64,000 nucleotides of DNA from Galaxea fascicularis (GCA_948470475.1 OX419338.1:35569595-35633594); one strand, 5' to 3'. Positions 42,866 to 48,335 are shown, numbered from the stretch's first letter. Notes: generated from the letters alone by a model not told the origin. Program-made: numbers and translations.

Positions 42866-45800
42866 CAATATTTTAACAGGATAAAAAAACATCAGTGTAT
42901 GAGACCCTGTTATCAAAGGGCTCTTGTAAAATAGATAACTAGCAGATTCAATTAATGAGGACTTTAGGTAGTTTCACAAATAATCCATTGTGCCTTGTGG
43001 CCTTTCAAAGTAGTTTTTTGAAAAAAAAACAAACAAACAAACAAGAAAAACCTGTTGAAAATCTCTGTGCCATTCCTTTTGCGCCATTGTTCCTGTTTTT
43101 GTTGTTTATGCTTTATGCAGGTTCAACCTTGGCCAAGGCAAAGCAGTAATTTCCACGGCCGACTTCACGTTGAGCCTCAACCGGTGGCATCATATAGAAA
43201 TCATCCGTGTAGGGTTGCAAGGAATCCTCATAGTAAACTATGATCGTGTATTCCTCAATTTTGCACCTGGTAAATTTACCAATCTGGATTTACAAGTAGC
43301 AGACGTGTACCTTGGTGGAGCAGTGAGCATCCTCAGCAATCAGATGTGAGTACTGACTCTTCACGTATTTTTCGTCCGGTTACAATTTGCCAGACTCGAG
43401 CAAAATTTACCTCTAGAATTCCTATAACAAGCGGTGCACTTACATTTGCCCCAAACATTTCTTGAATGAACAATGTCATGCAATTTGGGTCCGCTGTAAG
43501 ATGCTAAAAAATGTCCTCAAATCAGGAAAAAACCAAAACTAATCAAGCCGTTTATATACTCAGGACTTTGTTACGACACTGATACTATCTCCTGTTACGG
43601 ATGGCAAGGGTGGAAATGGGGTGCATTTTGAAAAAAATAGCTAAATGTTTTTCAAATTCTCGCACGTCATCTTAAAGGCATGGCCAAAAATGTACTATGG
43701 ATGACTTTTCCTGCAAAAAAATTGATGTCTTTGTCCTACATTTCAATGAATGTGTTGGCATGAGTAAAGGTCACAAGTAGCACATTTCTGTGAAGTTTGG
43801 GTCAGAAAACAGCAACACCCACATGATAGTGCCCCTTTAATTCATAATTCATACTTTTTAATTCTTAATTCATTTGCCCCATTTCGTAGAGAACATGGAC
43901 TCCCATCGTCAAATTGATAAATACAAAAAATATTCTCAGAAAAAACGAAAGGTCTTAGAGCAAACAAAGACACAGTGTAACGGGTCTACGGTTGCGTAAA
44001 AGTTCTGTTGTGTTCTAAATTCTTACAGTATCTCAATTGTGGACTCTACATTAGGAGTTTTAGTTTGACTCTGAAGCCAATTTTCTGTAACCCTAACTGT
44101 CTTTCAGTTTCCAAAGAACGGAAGTATCGGTTGGCTTCAAAGGATGCATCCGGCAACTTGTATCTGAAGACAAGGACTTCCAAGAGTTGTCAGTGGACTT
44201 AACGATCTCAGGGAGACCGGAAGTTGGGAGAGTGTTTCACAATGTGATGAAATGCGGTTGCAAAGATTTGGAATGCCAAAACGGCGGAAGCTGTGAAGAA
44301 AGAGCCGAAGACTTCCGATGCGAGTGTAGAATTGGTTTCACTGGTTCTCAATGCCAGATATCAGGTGAACCTTCTTCCAGTAACAAAAGTGTCTGGCTTC
44401 TGGAAAATACGCTAAAAGAATTAAGATCACAAGAGCTGAAGTTGGTTATTGATAAGAGAGAGGAATGGGACAATTACTTCAATACGATTTGTTGCGTTAC
44501 TAAAACGTTCGGTCTCAAAGTTAAAAAGCGAGCCTTTTTTTCGTTTATGAGAGTGTCTTTGATGGGAAATGGGGGCGGGGTTAGGGGACAGTAGGGGGTG
44601 GGGAGGGGACATGCGGGGGGAACCGATCCCTTTTCTGTTCCCAGATGTAACTGGAGTCTTTACTACACGGTCTGTAATCTTCTGTGATGCTGAGTTTGAA
44701 TGCACTTTATTTTCCAGGTTGTGGTAAGAATGTCCGCTTTGACCTAGGGTTTGCTATTGATGGCTCCAATTCCATAGACAACAACGAGTACAGGCTTACC
44801 AAGGACTTTGTTAAAGACATCATCCAAATCTTTAGTGTCTCAGAACAGGGAACCCATGTCGGGCTCCTAGAGTATGCAAGTGAAGCCTTCATCAAAGCCT
44901 ACTTTGATGAGTACGAAGGCGTAGTTGACGCAACCGATCTTCTGAGGACTGTGGAGGACTTAACTCATCCGCGTGGTGCGTCTACAAACATTGGCAGAGG
45001 CTTGCAGAGAGCGCTGGATATGTTCTCCGTTGGTTACGGCATGAGGAACGAGGTAAATGTTACAATGCAGTAACAGTTGAGTGGTTTATTGAGAGCCTCA
45101 GTAAACTATGTGCGTGGTATAAAAGTGTTTTTCTATTCAGTGTCAAAGAAGGGTAAATTTGTCTCAAGTCGCACTGATTAGAAAAAGGTGTTTCTAATTT
45201 CTGAAGAGAACTTAATCCGGCGTAGCTGATCAGAACGAAAACGTGTAAGGTGAGTTCATGCAAAACTGGGGCAGAAAAGCTATCTACAAGGGCAGTGAGC
45301 ATTTATTTAGTAATTTTGACGACAAGAAATCAAACGGTGAGAAACAGGTTTGAAAAAATTTTTTCAGCAGCTTGAGAAACGAAACCAATCTCACTTTGTT
45401 AACAAAGTCAGGTAAATTAGAGTAAAATAACATCAAATAAAGAAGTAATACAAGGTGAATTTAGCTGAACTGAGCTGAAGAGAAACGAGAACAGGGAAAT
45501 AAAGAAAAATAGCACGCATGCGCACACATCCTAATGTGCCACATAAAGTCTCAAGGCAGACTCAGACAAGTGTTCTTTTCTGTTCAACGGTTGATCGCGT
45601 TCGCTCGACCCGGACTCCCCAGAGTTGATCGCACAACAAGCTGGGTAATACTTGGGTGAGTTTCGGTGCACTTTAAAGTTGACTCCACCCTATTTACTTT
45701 CCTTTTAAGGATGATGTGCAAAAACTCTTCATTTTCTTCACTGATGGGTCCAACACAGATCGTAATGAAGATTTGACAGAGTACACTCGAGAGATCAAAA

Positions 45801-46557
45801 AGAAAGGCATCAAGACCATAGCTGTAGGAGTTGGAAGTGATATAAACGCTACCGAACTGGCAACCATTGCTTCCTCCCGGAACGACGTTTTCCGACTGGA
45901 CGAGTTCGAAGAGCTTAAACTCATTATAGAAAACTTGACTCCAGCTCAGTGTAAAGGTAACGTATCGAACAGTTAAGTGAAACCTTTTATGAGGTTCCCA
46001 GACAAGAGTAGAACAACGAACGAAACGTCGCGGATTTCAAATAACCATGCTGGACATGCTATCCCCAGGCCCCACTCGTTTTCCAGTGAAACGATTTTGT
46101 TTTTGCCATGAGGTTTTGCTTCTCTCTCCGTTGTTTCAAATTTGCGAGAGGGTTACCATACATATATTATCAAAATGTTGTTTTCTTGCACATTTCCCAG
46201 GATTTTCCAATCTTTGACGGGTTCTATGCTGACTAAGCGCACGATACGGGAGGGTGCATCCAGAACTTTTCCCGCGTTTTTCAAGTCAGTAGGTTCCCAG
46301 TTTTCCCGCGCTTGTCTAACAAACGTTCAAATCCAATTTTCTCGCCCTTTTCCTATTACCACTTCTACCATCTTTTGGTGTTTAAAGGCAACTGTTCAAC
46401 CTATTTTCCTCGTACGCTTTACGTGTTACTTGTTTCAGTTTTGGTGTACTATATTCATGGTTATAAATCATTCGAAATTCTTATTCCGACATTATCAGAG
46501 TTTAACCTTATCTAAAAATGTTATTTTGTTTTTATTTGTTTGTTTGCAGATGACTGA
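1..46557 (+). CDS. Giant secreted VWA / follistatin-Kazal / GON / LamG-EGF matrix protein (agrin-like), 3' 56 exons, N-terminus outside window
   Basis: One spliced gene. I joined 56 exons by GT-AG borders. Reading from base 2, their lengths add to 14,826 nt, exactly 4,942 codons, ending in TGA at 46555-46557. Order: VWA x6, FS (follistatin-type Kazal), VWA x2, FS x3, VWA, GON, VWA, FS x28, (LamG-EGF) x2, VWA, tail. Almost all modules are bounded by phase 1 introns, so they can be duplicated or skipped without a frame change. FS modules followed by LamG-EGF units recall agrin, but the VWA runs, the GON domain and the terminal VWA are not part of agrin. The coding exons show no hydrophobic anchor, so a secreted extracellular-matrix role is inferred. 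Introns of several hundred bases not listed separately (for example 12268-12768, 12985-13367, 20714-21120, 23618-24030, 24238-24760, 26671-27089, 28497-29019, 35686-36260, 36468-37030, 40060-40631) show no gene-like content. Confidence 0.88.
786..1337 (+). CDS. VWA domain 2 (single exon)
   Basis: Phase 1-1 exon of 552 nt, acceptor TACAG and donor GTAAGT. The first strand reads [12 protein letters not shown], where the DxSxS metal motif would be; its Asp is replaced by Ser. The central strand [13 protein letters not shown] keeps the later Asp. The upstream in-frame ATG at 770 lies in the intron and is not a start. Confidence 0.9.
1595..2131 (+). CDS. VWA domain 3 (single exon)
   Basis: Phase 1-1 exon of 537 nt. 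First strand [12 protein letters not shown] (MIDAS Asp lost), central strand [13 protein letters not shown]. Closely similar to VWA 2 over its whole length, suggesting recent tandem duplication. A TTAA-flanked foldback element begins about 30 bp past its donor. Confidence 0.9.
2161..2592. mobile_element. TTAA-flanked foldback element (MITE-like)
   Basis: The two ends mirror each other over about 190 bp: TTAAAGGGAACATCCACTCT at the left, and GAGTGGAAGTTCCCTTTAA at the right. TTAA at both outer edges suits TTAA-target insertion (as used by piggyBac). No coding content. Confidence 0.8.
2871..3425 (+). CDS. VWA domain 4 (single exon)
   Basis: Phase 1-1 exon of 555 nt after a strong pyrimidine tract (TTTCTTCTTCAG). 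First strand [12 protein letters not shown]; central strand [13 protein letters not shown]. The MIDAS Asp is again replaced by Ser. Confidence 0.9.
3585..4803 (+). CDS. VWA domain 5 (two exons: 3585-3904 and 4578-4803)
   Basis: The first half ends AAG|GTAAGT in phase 0, and the second half starts [11 protein letters not shown] at 4578. The split lies just before the strand that normally carries the second metal-binding Asp, the same place as in VWA 7, 10 and 11. First strand [12 protein letters not shown], without the MIDAS Asp. The 673-bp intron holds no recognised repeat. Confidence 0.88.
4997..5038. repeat. Perfect 18-bp hairpin, 6-nt loop
   Basis: TTTGTTCTTCAACCTAAC at 4997-5014, loop AGTTTC, exact reverse complement at 5021-5038. 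Intronic (VWA 5 to 6). Confidence 0.85.
5190..5374 (-). mobile_element. tRNA-Leu-like SINE, copy 1
   Basis: On the minus strand the head reads GGCAGGATGACCGAGTGG (A box), with a B box GGCTCAAATCC. It resembles a tRNA-Leu head followed by a non-tRNA body shared with the copy near 20 kb. The body end is approximate. Not a functional tRNA: the acceptor stem does not close. Confidence 0.8.
5580..6143 (+). CDS. VWA domain 6 (single exon)
   Basis: Phase 1-1 exon of 564 nt. First strand [12 protein letters not shown], central strand [12 protein letters not shown]. Last member of the first VWA run; a Kazal module follows after a 1-kb intron. Confidence 0.9.
6346..6530 (+). mobile_element. tRNA-derived SINE, second family
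   Basis: Head GGGTTGGCGCAGTGGTGAGA (A box TGGCGCAGTGG), B box-like GGATTCGATTCC near 6392, then a body with CTCCGGGTACTACGG and a tail of short ATTTG repeats. The type is common in stony coral genomes. Confidence 0.8.
7040..7075. repeat. (TTA)n microsatellite
   Basis: About 12 TTA units in the intron before FS module 1. Confidence 0.95.
7177..7398 (+). CDS. FS/Kazal module 1
   Basis: Phase 1-1 exon after ATCGTAG. Ten Cys as in agrin/follistatin FS modules. Core [16 protein letters not shown], three residues between the CxC pair and the next Cys (short class). Sits alone between VWA runs. Confidence 0.9.
7399..8520 (+). other. Intron FS 1 to VWA 7
   Basis: 1.1 kb. Holds a pair of inverted 13-mers (GTTTTGAGTTTGA near 7460 and its complement near 7513) and a small hairpin near 8012 (CTGACAGT, seven-base loop, ACTGTCAG). 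No coding signal. Confidence 0.6.
8521..9802 (+). CDS. VWA domain 7, divergent (exons 8521-8783 and 9568-9802)
   Basis: The first exon begins [15 protein letters not shown] and ends in phase 0 at MVK. The second begins [11 protein letters not shown] and ends QICSLE in phase 1. The MIDAS motif is degenerate, and this is the shortest and most divergent VWA of the set. The 784-bp intron at 8784-9567 shows no recognisable element. Confidence 0.8.
10059..10272. mobile_element. Foldback element
   Basis: Ends CAGTCGTGTGTTGAGCGACC and, inverted, CAGTTGTGTGTTGAGTGACC; the arms match imperfectly over about 75-95 bp with a short centre. Intronic, no coding content. Confidence 0.75.
10367..11484 (+). 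CDS. VWA domain 8 (exons 10367-10785 and 11352-11484)
   Basis: First strand [12 protein letters not shown], central strand [13 protein letters not shown]. The phase 0 intron falls later than in the other split VWAs, just before [12 protein letters not shown]. The intron contains a long (TTA)n run. Confidence 0.88.
11053..11129. repeat. (TTA)n microsatellite
   Basis: About 25 uninterrupted TTA units within the VWA 8 intron; they produce spurious poly-Ile and poly-Asn ORFs on both strands. Confidence 0.97.
11485..12054 (+). other. Intron VWA 8 to FS 2, no recognised content
   Basis: 570 bp of unique AT-rich intron sequence; no repeat or ORF of note. Confidence 0.5.
12055..12267 (+). CDS. FS/Kazal module 2
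   Basis: Starts [14 protein letters not shown] after GCCGTAG; core [16 protein letters not shown] (short class). Donor GTAAGT in phase 1. Confidence 0.9.
12769..12984 (+). CDS. FS/Kazal module 3
   Basis: Starts [15 protein letters not shown]; core [20 protein letters not shown] (short class). Acceptor TTAAAG, donor GTAAGT. Confidence 0.9.
13368..13580 (+). CDS. FS/Kazal module 4
   Basis: Starts [14 protein letters not shown]; core [17 protein letters not shown] (short class). One Asn-Asp-Thr glycosylation sequon. Confidence 0.9.
13732..13905. mobile_element. MITE with AGAKCGTTTTCACA ends, copy 1
   Basis: Inverted ends AGAGCGTTTTCACA and TGTGAAAACGCTCT, with internal ACGGCGGCCATGT and CAATATGGCCGCTGG. 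Shares this structure with copies at 37.3 and 41.7 kb. Confidence 0.8.
14170..14733 (+). CDS. VWA domain 9 (single exon)
   Basis: Phase 1-1 exon of 564 nt. First strand [17 protein letters not shown] Asp and Ser both lost, and the second-strand Asp is Glu ([10 protein letters not shown]). Ends with an acidic stretch before an unusual but legal donor GTTGGT. Confidence 0.87.
14924..15538 (+). CDS. GON domain
   Basis: A 615-nt phase 1-1 exon encoding about 205 residues. It matches the GON domain known at the C-terminus of C. elegans GON-1 and vertebrate ADAMTS9/ADAMTS20. Visible hallmarks: [34 protein letters not shown], and the Cys-rich tail [10 protein letters not shown]. Its role is unclear in any family; in GON-1 it affects protein transport. 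It lies here between two VWA domains with no protease or thrombospondin repeats nearby in the gene. The ATG at 14863 is intronic. Confidence 0.88.
15860..17162 (+). CDS. VWA domain 10 (exons 15860-16185 and 16931-17162)
   Basis: First strand [12 protein letters not shown]: the first Asp and Ser of DxSxS are present but the final Ser is Gly. The central strand is [11 protein letters not shown], without the Asp. The phase 0 split precedes [11 protein letters not shown]. The intron at 16186-16930 has a short inverted pair, TTATACCATG near 16319 and CATGGTATAA near 16442, and nothing gene-like. Confidence 0.87.
17489..17704 (+). CDS. FS/Kazal module 5
   Basis: First of 28 consecutive FS modules. 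[14 protein letters not shown]; core [20 protein letters not shown], five residues between the CxC pair and the next Cys (long class). Confidence 0.9.
17897..18109 (+). CDS. FS/Kazal module 6
   Basis: [14 protein letters not shown]; core [19 protein letters not shown] (long class). Acceptor TTTGAAG. Confidence 0.9.
18120..18412. mobile_element. Palindrome-rich MITE, copy 1
   Basis: Two nested hairpins: GGTCCGTACTGTAAGTTACG with its inverted partner, and GCGGGCCGTACAGTG against AGTACGGCCCGC. Ends near GAGAGATATAATAA. The same element occurs reversed near 31.7 kb. Confidence 0.8.
18780..18995 (+). CDS. FS/Kazal module 7
   Basis: [14 protein letters not shown]; core [20 protein letters not shown] (long class). 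Confidence 0.9.
19373..19591 (+). CDS. FS/Kazal module 8
   Basis: [15 protein letters not shown]; core [20 protein letters not shown] (long class). Asn-Ser-Thr and Asn-His-Thr sequons near the end. Confidence 0.9.
19822..20044 (-). mobile_element. tRNA-Leu-like SINE, copy 2
   Basis: Minus-strand head GGCAGGATGGCCGAGTGG with perfect A and B boxes (TGGCCGAGTGG, GGTTCAAATCC). The body ends with TGTCCCTGAAGAGCCCC. Better preserved than copy 1. Body end approximate. Confidence 0.85.
20498..20713 (+). CDS. FS/Kazal module 9
   Basis: [14 protein letters not shown]; core [20 protein letters not shown] (long class). Donor GTATGG. Confidence 0.9.
21121..21336 (+). CDS. FS/Kazal module 10
   Basis: [14 protein letters not shown]; core [20 protein letters not shown] (long class). 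The next intron holds the polypyrimidine tract. Confidence 0.9.
21464..21669. mobile_element. MITE with TAACCCTTT-type ends, copy 1
   Basis: Left end TTAACCCTTTAAACCCTAAA; the right end carries the inverted GGGTTTAACGGGT. A related element lies upstream of the NLR gene near 51 kb. Confidence 0.6.
21725..22452. repeat. Pure polypyrimidine (TTCCTCC)-type tract with 91-bp higher-order units
   Basis: About 730 bp of C/T on the plus strand, broken only by isolated G (TTGTTCC) and one A. The landmark TTGTTCCTTCCTCCTTCTTC recurs at 21908, 21999 and 22090, a 91-bp period. All long ORFs here on both strands are low-complexity artefacts. Lies in the intron between FS 10 and FS 11. Confidence 0.97.
22592..22807 (+). 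CDS. FS/Kazal module 11
   Basis: [14 protein letters not shown]; core [20 protein letters not shown] (long class). Donor GTACGC. Confidence 0.9.
22808..23392 (+). other. Intron FS 11 to FS 12
   Basis: 585 bp; a short G-rich stretch at about 22915-22940, otherwise unremarkable. Confidence 0.5.
23393..23617 (+). CDS. FS/Kazal module 12
   Basis: [15 protein letters not shown]; core [20 protein letters not shown] (long class). Very basic C-terminal part. Confidence 0.9.
24031..24237 (+). CDS. FS/Kazal module 13
   Basis: [14 protein letters not shown]; core [18 protein letters not shown]. Short-class spacing inside the long-class block. Confidence 0.9.
24761..24994 (+). CDS. FS/Kazal module 14
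   Basis: Longest FS exon (234 nt): extra residues before DPC and an insertion in the Kazal loop ([15 protein letters not shown]). Long class. Confidence 0.88.
24995..25841 (+). other. Intron FS 14 to FS 15
   Basis: 847 bp with a G run at about 25383-25396 and a C run near 25543. No other feature seen. Confidence 0.5.
25842..26054 (+). CDS. FS/Kazal module 15
   Basis: [14 protein letters not shown]; core [20 protein letters not shown]. Open across 213 nt in phase 1-1 but without an early ATG, so simple ORF scans miss it. Acceptor TTTTGCAG, donor GTGAGT. Confidence 0.9.
26166..26335. repeat. Minisatellite, ~20-bp unit
   Basis: Tandem ACTAGATACTCATACTAGACT-like units (about eight), alternating CTCATA and CTTATA variants. 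Ends about 120 bp before the FS 16 acceptor. Confidence 0.92.
26455..26670 (+). CDS. FS/Kazal module 16
   Basis: [14 protein letters not shown]; core [20 protein letters not shown] (long class). Weak donor GTAAAA. Confidence 0.9.
27090..27311 (+). CDS. FS/Kazal module 17
   Basis: [14 protein letters not shown]; core [20 protein letters not shown] (long class). A Gly-rich insertion precedes the last Cys. Confidence 0.9.
27312..28277 (+). other. Intron FS 17 to FS 18, no recognised content
   Basis: 966 bp of AT-rich sequence. A 74-codon ORF at 27606 is lysine/phenylalanine-rich and looks like chance. Confidence 0.5.
28278..28496 (+). CDS. FS/Kazal module 18
   Basis: [14 protein letters not shown]; core [20 protein letters not shown] (long class). 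Confidence 0.9.
29020..29226 (+). CDS. FS/Kazal module 19
   Basis: [14 protein letters not shown]; core [20 protein letters not shown] (long class). Donor GTGAAT. Confidence 0.9.
29428..29505. repeat. Degenerate pentamer repeat
   Basis: CATGT units passing into TAGTG and TAATG units before FS 20. Confidence 0.9.
29535..29738 (+). CDS. FS/Kazal module 20
   Basis: [14 protein letters not shown]; core [17 protein letters not shown], with only two residues between the CxC pair and the next Cys. Shortest FS exon (204 nt). Confidence 0.9.
30157..30378 (+). CDS. FS/Kazal module 21
   Basis: [14 protein letters not shown]; core [20 protein letters not shown], with a longer loop before VCG. Donor GTTAGT. 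Confidence 0.9.
30608..30712. repeat. Two-copy ~53-bp tandem repeat
   Basis: Both copies begin CTGATGTGCTCCGTT and share CCTATATTGT and GACRTCT. Ends about 18 bp before the FS 22 exon, so it may affect its branch region. Confidence 0.85.
30730..30954 (+). CDS. FS/Kazal module 22
   Basis: [18 protein letters not shown]; core [20 protein letters not shown] (long class). Supported by phase 1-1 borders (ATACAG acceptor, GTATGA donor); it lacks an early ATG. Confidence 0.9.
31471..31689 (+). CDS. FS/Kazal module 23
   Basis: [15 protein letters not shown]; core [20 protein letters not shown] (long class). Confidence 0.9.
31727..32047. mobile_element. Palindrome-rich MITE, copy 2 (opposite orientation)
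   Basis: Begins TTATTATATCTCTCAGTTAC and contains GGTCCGTACTGTAAGTTACG with its partner GTCCGTAACTTACAATACGG. It is the element of 18.1 kb reversed, and fuller at its outer end. Confidence 0.8.
32411..32623 (+). CDS. FS/Kazal module 24
   Basis: [14 protein letters not shown]; core [20 protein letters not shown] (long class). Last of the long-class block; the following intron holds two candidate 6-nt microexons. Confidence 0.9.
33815..34027 (+). CDS. FS/Kazal module 25
   Basis: [15 protein letters not shown]; core [18 protein letters not shown]. First of the C-terminal short-class block. Confidence 0.9.
34176..34385 (+). CDS. FS/Kazal module 26
   Basis: [14 protein letters not shown]; core [18 protein letters not shown] (short class). 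Confidence 0.9.
34590..34880. repeat. Imperfect (CAT/ATC)n region
   Basis: About 290 bp of degenerate trinucleotide repeat in the intron between FS 26 and FS 27. Its ORFs are low complexity. Confidence 0.9.
34948..35157 (+). CDS. FS/Kazal module 27
   Basis: [14 protein letters not shown]; core [18 protein letters not shown] (short class). Confidence 0.9.
35458..35685 (+). CDS. FS/Kazal module 28
   Basis: [14 protein letters not shown]; core [19 protein letters not shown], four residues between the CxC pair and the next Cys. Several N-glycosylation sequons. The exon runs one codon past the last Cys before GTAAGT. Confidence 0.88.
36261..36467 (+). CDS. FS/Kazal module 29
   Basis: [14 protein letters not shown]; core [19 protein letters not shown] (two-residue spacer). 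The true frame has no ATG in the exon; the ORF beginning at 36288 is in the wrong frame. Confidence 0.9.
37031..37237 (+). CDS. FS/Kazal module 30
   Basis: [13 protein letters not shown]; core [18 protein letters not shown] (short class). Confidence 0.9.
37298..37452. mobile_element. MITE with AGAKCGTTTTCACA ends, copy 2 (decayed, reversed)
   Basis: AAAGCGTTTTCACTCACGT at the left and CGGCGGCCGTGACGCC near the right. Aligns with the reverse complement of the 41.7-kb copy. Confidence 0.7.
37766..37978 (+). CDS. FS/Kazal module 31
   Basis: [15 protein letters not shown]; core [18 protein letters not shown] (short class). The 414-nt intron that follows is open in frame into module 32. Confidence 0.9.
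38393..38602 (+). CDS. FS/Kazal module 32
   Basis: [14 protein letters not shown]; core [18 protein letters not shown] (short class). Last FS module; donor GTGCGT is weak. Confidence 0.88.
38603..39863 (+). other. Intron FS 32 to LamG 1
   Basis: 1.26 kb. Around 39670-39830 several TTCAACATT/AATGTTGAA motifs occur in both orientations, possibly a decayed foldback element. No exon-like segment found. Confidence 0.5.
39864..41645 (+). CDS. Laminin G domain 1 + EGF 1 (exons 39864-40059, 40632-40850, 41389-41645)
   Basis: Phases 1-2-2-1. The LamG strands read [33 protein letters not shown] and [14 protein letters not shown]. The third exon ends with an EGF module: [12 protein letters not shown], then [12 protein letters not shown]. 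LamG-EGF units in agrin and perlecan bind matrix glycans or alpha-dystroglycan; whether this one does is not known. The last residue-coding base is a lone G before GTATGT. Confidence 0.9.
41672..41846. mobile_element. MITE with AGAKCGTTTTCACA ends, copy 3
   Basis: AGATCGTTTTCACATGACGT at the left and ACTGAAAACGATCT at the right, flanked by TA on both sides. Best-preserved copy. Confidence 0.8.
42054..44364 (+). CDS. Laminin G domain 2 + EGF 2 (exons 42054-42255, 43121-43345, 44108-44364)
   Basis: Same phases (1-2-2-1) and nearly the same exon lengths (202/225/257 nt, against 196/219/257 in unit 1), so a duplicate of unit 1. Strands [35 protein letters not shown] and [11 protein letters not shown]. 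The EGF reads [12 protein letters not shown] and [12 protein letters not shown]. Confidence 0.9.
42270..42590. mobile_element. Possible decayed foldback element
   Basis: CCAGGATTTCAAGT at the left faces ACTTGAAATCCGG at the right, with further mirrored GGGATGAT and A/T runs. The match is patchy. Confidence 0.45.
42822..42865. repeat. (AAT)n microsatellite
   Basis: About 14 near-perfect ATA/AAT units in the first LamG 2 intron. Confidence 0.95.
43346..44107 (+). other. Intron within LamG 2, no recognised content
   Basis: 762 bp without identifiable repeat or coding segment. Confidence 0.45.
44718..45956 (+). CDS. VWA domain 11, intact MIDAS (exons 44718-45052 and 45710-45956)
   Basis: Classical [15 protein letters not shown] gives a full DxSxS motif, [10 protein letters not shown] supplies the Thr, and [11 protein letters not shown] the second Asp. 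It can therefore be expected to bind Mg/Ca and a ligand, as in collagen-binding A domains. Split by a phase 0 intron before [13 protein letters not shown]. The intron at 45053-45709 shows nothing recognisable. Confidence 0.92.
46550..46557 (+). CDS. Terminal exon coding two residues and stop
   Basis: After acceptor TTTGCAG the frame reads (A)AT GAC TGA, so the protein ends CKDD. The rest of the exon is 3'UTR. No AATAAA is seen close by; ATTAAA at 46882 is a possible poly(A) signal. Confidence 0.75.
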
Positions 46558-47024
46558 CCACTCGCAAATCTTATCCAGGATGAATGCGCACCTAGACTGA
46601 CGTTGGTTGCCTAGCGCTTATATACGTAATATATTTTTGAGGCAAATTAAATTAACACCAGAAAGCATTTTGTAACCTTACAGCAAAGTATTTCTTAGAC
46701 TTCTTTTAAGTTTAGAGCAAATTGTAATATGACAGACTGGCGCGGTCTCTCGTAAAAAAATTATTGACTACGTTCAAGAATATAGGTTTAGTTCAAAGTT
46801 ACGACTAAACCAGGATTTTATACGATTTTTTTATTGTATAATTTAATCGACTATTTTTATACTTTTATAGATTTTTGTCTTATTAAAAAGAATGGAAAAA
46901 AGTGATTTGTTAGTAGTTTTTTACTGCTTATTAGTATACCAGCACATCTGAAAAACACGTATAGACACTGGAAATTTAACCGCAATTGCCATAAAAGGAG
47001 AGGAGAAGTTCTAAAAGAAATACG

Positions 47025-47273
47025 TTATTAGAGAGATTAGGCATGACGTTTACGGCCAACGGGAAACGGCAGGCTCCTGCTCATCATAAAAAGGGTGAAT
47101 ATTCGCTCATTTTAACTTGTCCCTTTCCTTTGAGAAGTTGCTTGATATCTGGAGCTAACAGGACAAAAATGAGCTAATATCAAGCAGGGTTCTTACATTT
47201 TCGGTAAAACCCTAGTTTCACTCCGACGTTTGCCGTTTGGCGTAAACGTCATGCTTAATCTCTCTATTGTAGG
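47025..47273. mobile_element. MITE with ~38-bp inverted ends
   Basis: TAGAGAGATTAGGCATGACG at the left; its imperfect complement ends CATGCTTAATCTCTCTA at the right. About 248 bp. Confidence 0.75.
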
Positions 47274-48335
47274 AAAGAGCAACGCGAGAAAGTGTGGGAA
47301 CTGGGGAGAAGAAGGCAGTTCCCTGCTCGAACCCACTCCACTCCCCACCTTCTCAGTACAGCCAATCAGGACTGGAGACTATAAACATAGGCACGCAATG
47401 CGTGCTTGAGCTATTTTGTGAAGAGTGGTAAAATGTTGATAAGATAGGGAGAAGTGAGAAAATGGTTGAATGGTCAGTCATTTATCTGTGGCGCTTTGGG
47501 TTTTTGCTATGGTATCGGAGAAGTACGGGCAAACTGTTTTTCATTTGATTTTTGTTTAGTTTTCTTATTTCTGAGACTGATTTTGAGTTTGATTTGTACC
47601 AATTACAACAAGAGTTTCATTAATTCCGCAAAAACCGATATGTAATATATTTTCTATTATTTGTTCATTTTCTTCCTCCGCACTTTCGCAAACACTACAT
47701 TCGTCCAGTCTCTCAAATTCCCAAAATATACGTACACATGCTGAAACAGTTCCAGGACCACATGAAGAAATATTCGCAAACAAACGAACCACCAAACACA
47801 CCGTAATATACAACACCAGCAAAAACAAATCAACGTTGAATACAGTACTGATAACGAATATAGATGTAATTGCCATAATTCATCAATTTCTGATTTTCAA
47901 GTGCTTTGTACTTTTTACTTCGGACAGCGATAATAGCCCGACCTAAACAAACGCTCTTATTTTAGTGTTGGGCCTTTTGCTGACAACGTCTGTGTACGGT
48001 AAGCAGATGAGCGTAACACCGCGTTATATCCCGAAATAAGGGCAATATTAAACTTAGCGACTCGAAAACAAACCACCAATTACTTCCAAAATAATCTCCT
48101 CCGAATTAAGAGCGTCAACAGTTGTACAATATAAAAAAACCCGATCAACAGACAAACAACGGATCGAAATCCGCCAATAAGAAGAAGAGAAAATTGAAGT
48201 TGAGAAAAGTAACCAATAAAAAACGCTTAAAAGTGACCAATCATTGTAACAGAAAATAAATTCAATTAGATGTTGTTGTTAACAAGTTGACTTGACCACG
48301 TGCAAATCTTGTGATTGATCAAAGGTCATGTTGGA

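Noticed and set aside
47565..47876. 103-residue hydrophobic ORF (minus) in the intergenic region
   Set aside because: A hydrophobic N-terminal stretch, but no family signature and no splice or promoter context that I could support.
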